This document shows, one piece after another, positions 61,487 to 64,000 of a stretch of 64,000 nucleotides of DNA. The notes beneath the pieces were generated by a model. The model made no database searches. It was not told the DNA's origin and saw only the letters and a list, made by a program, of their open reading frames with translations. Numbering within the stretch: the first letter of the stretch is position 1; each line of letters starts with the position of its first letter. A program made the position numbers and the translations under genes. This DNA is from Candidatus Thermochlorobacteriaceae bacterium (GTDB taxonomy: Bacteria > Bacteroidota > Chlorobiia > Chlorobiales > Thermochlorobacteraceae), in assembly GCA_029263855.1 (NCBI GenBank), contig JAJUFC010000009.1, positions 93,671 through 157,670 of the forward strand. Direction: 5' to 3'.

Positions 61487-62683
61487 TCAGCCCTCTGATA
61501 ACGCTTGCTCAAAATCCGCAATCAAGTCTTCAATATGCTCGATGCCGACCGAAAGGCGAATCAATCCCGATTCAATTCCCGCCGCTTTTCGCTGTTCATC
61601 GGTGTAGTGATACCGCCACATCGAGGCAGGGTGAACGACCAACGTTTCCACGCCGCCCAAACTCACCGCATTCGCCGCAAGTTTCAGCCGCTTGATTAGG
61701 CGTTGCGCTCGCTCGAATCGCTCCGCATCGGTCTTGCCTTTCATTTCAAAACTCATCATTCCCGAACAGCCGCTCATTTGCGCGTTGGCGAGCGCGTGTT
61801 GCGGGTGCGATTCCAGAAACGGAAAATGCACGCGCTCAATAGTCGGGCAAGATTCCAAAAACTTGGCGAGCCGAAGCGCGTTGTCGTTGTGCTGTTTCAT
61901 TCGGAGCGAGAGCGTGCGCAAGCCGCGCAGCAAGAGCCACGCATCAAAGGAGGCGAGTGATGACCCAAGCAGTATCATCATTTTCCAACTGTCGTCAATG
62001 ATTTGTTTTGAGGCGCAAATCGCGCCGGCGGCGAGGTCGCTGTGTCCGCCCAAGTATTTCGTCGCGCTATGCACGACGGCATCGATTCCAAAGTCGCACG
62101 GTCGTTGGTTGAGCGGGGTGGCGAAGGTGTTGTCGCAAACGGTGATGATGTTTCGCGCTCGTCCGAGTTTGCCGATGAACGCAAGGTCGGTGAGGCGCAT
62201 CAGCGGATTGGACGGCGTTTCCACGTAAATCAGTTTCGTGTTCGGCTTCACTGCCGCTTCAAACTCGCCATTGTTGGTTTGGTCGACGAAACTGACTTCA
62301 ATGTTCCACTTCGGAAGCACGTCGCGGAGTAGCGTCATCGTTGCCGCGTAGAGAGACGACTGCGCAACGATATGCTCGCCCGCCTTCACTTGCGACAGCA
62401 CGACGGCGGAAATTGCGCCCATGCCTGAACTCGTCAGCACTGCCGATTCCGTGCCTTCGAGCGTCGCTAAAATGTCCTCGATTTGTTTGTTGGTCGGATT
62501 GCCGTGCCGCGCGTAAAATTCGCTTGGATTTATGCTTGCCGCAAGCGCGGAAAAATCTTCTGGACTTTCGGGGGCTTTGTAAGTACTGGTTTGCCAAATC
62601 GGCGGCGCAACGGCTTTCGTCTTGTTGAACTCGTCGCCGCCGTGAATGAGCCTTGTTTCAACGCGCTCGTGGTTTGATGTCAT
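61487..62683 (-). CDS. Cys/Met metabolism PLP enzyme (cystathionine gamma-synthase / methionine gamma-lyase family)
   Basis: 398 residues of the trans-sulphuration fold. Visible are the start RVETRLIHGGDEFNKTKAVAPPIWQTSTY (in pieces), YARHGNPTNKQIE, SSGMGAISAVVL, VETPSNPLMRLTDL, DNTFATPLNQRP and the PLP lysine in HSATKYLGGHSD. Substrate-deciding residues cannot be read safely: synthase, lyase or O-succinylhomoserine sulfhydrylase are all possible. It converges with the Rpn-type gene, 8 bases apart. Confidence 0.87.
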   Translation of the reverse strand: MTSNHERVETRLIHGGDEFNKTKAVAPPIWQTSTYKAPESPEDFSALAASINPSEFYARHGNPTNKQIEDILATLEGTESAVLTSSGMGAISAVVLSQVKAGEHIVAQSSLYAATMTLLRDVLPKWNIEVSFVDQTNNGEFEAAVKPNTKLIYVETPSNPLMRLTDLAFIGKLGRARNIITVCDNTFATPLNQRPCDFGIDAVVHSATKYLGGHSDLAAGAICASKQIIDDSWKMMILLGSSLASFDAWLLLRGLRTLSLRMKQHNDNALRLAKFLESCPTIERVHFPFLESHPQHALANAQMSGCSGMMSFEMKGKTDAERFERAQRLIKRLKLAANAVSLGGVETLVVHPASMWRYHYTDEQRKAAGIESGLIRLSVGIEHIEDLIADFEQALSEG

Positions 62684-62807
62684 CTAAAAAGCGATTTATG
62701 CGTTGCTGGCAATTTAGAAAGATTTCCTTTTTCGCTCTCGCTTGAACGCGCTATTTTCATTTTCAACAAACTTACATAAACTACCATTAATCGAGCATTC
62801 AACTTCA

Positions 62808-63692
62808 ATGCCTTTACTGTCAATCTCATCGCTCCTGCGACTTCCTTTTAAGGCGATGGCGCGCTTGTGCGAATGGTCTCCTCAATGTCGCAACGCGCTT
62901 CGCAACGCGCATTTCAAAGGAAAATCCAACGTCGTTAATTTCATAGACCTGCGCGCCTTTCCGTCGCAAACCCTCGTCGCCGAATGCGATGGCATCAAGT
63001 ATGAACTTGATTTGCAAGACGAAATTCAACGCATGATTTACTTCAACTACTACGAGCGGCAAAGCCTGAAAAAAGTCTTGACGCTCATTCGCGAAGGAAG
63101 CGTTTGTTTTGATGTCGGAGCGAATGTTGGTTTTTACGCGCTCAATTTTGCAAAACAGGTTGGTCGCGCGGGCAAAGTGTTTGCGTTTGAAGCCAACGGA
63201 ATCGTTGCCGAAAAGTTAAAGCGGAACATTGCGCTTAATGCTTTTGAGCCTATCGTGGAAGTGGCGGAGTGGGCAGTTTCGGATAAGGTCGGCGAGAGCG
63301 TCTTCTCAATGACCTGCGACGAAAACAGCGGTTGGGGTCATCTTGGCGAAGATTCAAGGTTTGAGCGAACGACCGTCAAAACCAATACGATTGATAATTT
63401 TTTCGCGGAAAAAGGGTTAGAGCAAGTCGATTTGATGAAGGTCGATATCGAAGGCGCGGAAGACCAACTCATTGAAGGCGCGGCGCGCACGCTAACCGAA
63501 AAGCGCATCAAGCACATTTATCTGGAGTTCTGCAAGATGGGTTGCGATGACGTTAAACATCGGCTCGACCGTCTCGCTCAATTCGGATACCTGCCTGACC
63601 ACGCAGATGCCGCCGCATTAGAGAAAATGACGCGCAACGAGACGTATTCAAGGCGGATTGTTCAGAATTTTCTTTTTAATGTCGTTCAATAA
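62808..63692 (+). CDS. FkbM-family methyltransferase (second copy)
   Basis: 294 residues from the ATG at 62808 (MPLLSISSLLRLPFKAMARL); an ATG at 62742 in the same frame is possible but its extra residues are not family-like. The SAM-binding DVGANVGFYALNFAKQVGRAG (in pieces: DVGANVGFYALNF), VFAFEANGIV and MKVDIEGAEDQLIEGA are the FkbM landmarks. It probably methylates a sugar or small molecule. It stands alone between divergent and convergent neighbours, away from the polysaccharide operon with the other copy. Confidence 0.87.
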   Translation: MPLLSISSLLRLPFKAMARLCEWSPQCRNALRNAHFKGKSNVVNFIDLRAFPSQTLVAECDGIKYELDLQDEIQRMIYFNYYERQSLKKVLTLIREGSVCFDVGANVGFYALNFAKQVGRAGKVFAFEANGIVAEKLKRNIALNAFEPIVEVAEWAVSDKVGESVFSMTCDENSGWGHLGEDSRFERTTVKTNTIDNFFAEKGLEQVDLMKVDIEGAEDQLIEGAARTLTEKRIKHIYLEFCKMGCDDVKHRLDRLAQFGYLPDHADAAALEKMTRNETYSRRIVQNFLFNVVQ

Positions 63693-63723
63693 TTTCCATA
63701 AAAGGCGATTCTTTTGGTTGCTT

Positions 63724-64000
63724 CTATTTCACAAGCGTCATTTTCTTCGTTTCCACATATTCCCCTGCTTGAATCCGGTAAAAATATGCCCCGCTCGCCA
63801 AACCTGATGCGTTCAATGGTGTTTCATAAAACCCCGCCCCCTTCGTCTCATTGACGAGGTCAATGACCTTCCGCCCCAACGCATCATATACCGCGAGCGA
63901 GACCTTCGCGCTTCTCGGCAACGCATACCGAATGGTCGTGCTTGGATTAAACGGGTTCGGATAGTTTTGGAAAAGGCAAAATTCGGTTGGCAACATCGGC
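63724..64000 (-). CDS. T9SS C-terminal sorting domain of a secreted protein (5' part outside window)
   Basis: Last 92 or so residues of a protein read on the minus strand. LFQNYPNPFNPSTTIRYAL, VYDALGRKVIDLVNE, ASGLASGAYFYRIQAG and the final KKMTLVK are the T9SS type A sorting domain. The in-frame Met near 63996 is internal, because the domain always follows a larger secreted body. The rest lies beyond base 64000. It converges with the FkbM gene. Confidence 0.9.
   Translation of the reverse strand, partial: PMLPTEFCLFQNYPNPFNPSTTIRYALPRSAKVSLAVYDALGRKVIDLVNETKGAGFYETPLNASGLASGAYFYRIQAGEYVETKKMTLVK

Noticed and set aside
1..64000. CRISPR arrays, complete insertion sequences, rRNA genes or prophage
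   Set aside because: No regularly spaced repeats, DDE or tyrosine recombinase gene, rRNA or phage structural gene was seen.

Overview
ORGANISM. The window looks like a chromosome segment from the Bacteroidota/Chlorobiota side of the bacterial tree, most like a Chloroherpeton- or Ignavibacteria-type organism. This is inferred from gene content. Three secreted proteins end in a type IX secretion (T9SS) C-terminal sorting domain with the QNYPNPFNP signature (11403-13118, 46364-48919, 63724-64000). There is a DUF2480-type protein, an L-lysine 6-transaminase, ThyX, and an unusual 2x[4Fe-4S] ferredoxin. Genes are packed with frequent ATGA-type overlaps and few clear Shine-Dalgarno sites. No rRNA, CRISPR array or complete insertion sequence was seen; one tRNA-Met is present.

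LAYOUT. 1-2320: iron-sulphur assembly (iscS 3' part, iscU, iscA) followed by three small genes. 2322-7353 (minus): UbiA prenyltransferase, an odd REC-HisKA protein, thyX, and a patatin/BamA-type outer-membrane protein, with tRNA-Met beyond. 7581-11305: two divergent ABC-F ATPases. 11403-18235: a secreted endonuclease I, then an envelope operon (LPG-synthase-like membrane protein, two GT2 glycosyltransferases, a polysaccharide deacetylase, an EamA transporter) carrying a decayed nucleotidyltransferase gene. 18243-25530 (minus): the conserved thrS-infC-rpmI-rplT-pheS block, interrupted by a Uma2-type gene and followed by four accessory genes. 26248-37590: a horizontally acquired defence island (below). 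37952-39739 (minus): rpsF-ssb-rpsR-rplI. 39994-46279: TrkA-type K+ regulator, cytochrome c/beta-propeller lipoprotein, a sigma/anti-sigma/Spy-like module, mnmE and ferredoxin. 46364-51236: secreted metalloprotease, rnhB, lat. 51269-57784 (minus): surface-polysaccharide genes (flippase, GT4, methyltransferases), rlmB, a wrecked hicBA toxin-antitoxin locus and a class II amidotransferase. 57815-64000: dapD, rng, an Rpn-type nuclease, a Cys/Met PLP enzyme, a second FkbM methyltransferase and the end of another T9SS protein.

THE ISLAND. Three large genes lie between thrS and rplI: a 1587-residue protein joining an N-terminal sacsin/Hsp90-like ATPase to a C-terminal SF1 helicase, a 1029-residue type III-like Res helicase/nuclease subunit, and a 907-residue beta-class DNA methyltransferase. 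The first gene is strikingly A+T-rich compared with the host genes. Between res and mod sits a small GxxExxY gene (PD-(D/E)XK fold) bounded by a perfect 20-bp inverted repeat whose left arm contains the res stop codon and whose right arm contains the mod start codon. A related copy of the repeat lies inside the mod coding region. The GxxExxY gene is split by one extra A in a run of seven. The methyltransferase's target-recognition segment is much A+T-richer than its flanks. Together these suggest a mosaic, recently assembled anti-phage locus with a small mobile cassette in its middle. This is the most promising part of the window for something undescribed.

DECAY. Three loci show clear gene damage readable from the sequence: the nucleotidyltransferase remnant (15267-15580), the GxxExxY frameshift (34429-34858) and the HicB-HicA deletion fusion with an added in-frame stop (56551-56904).
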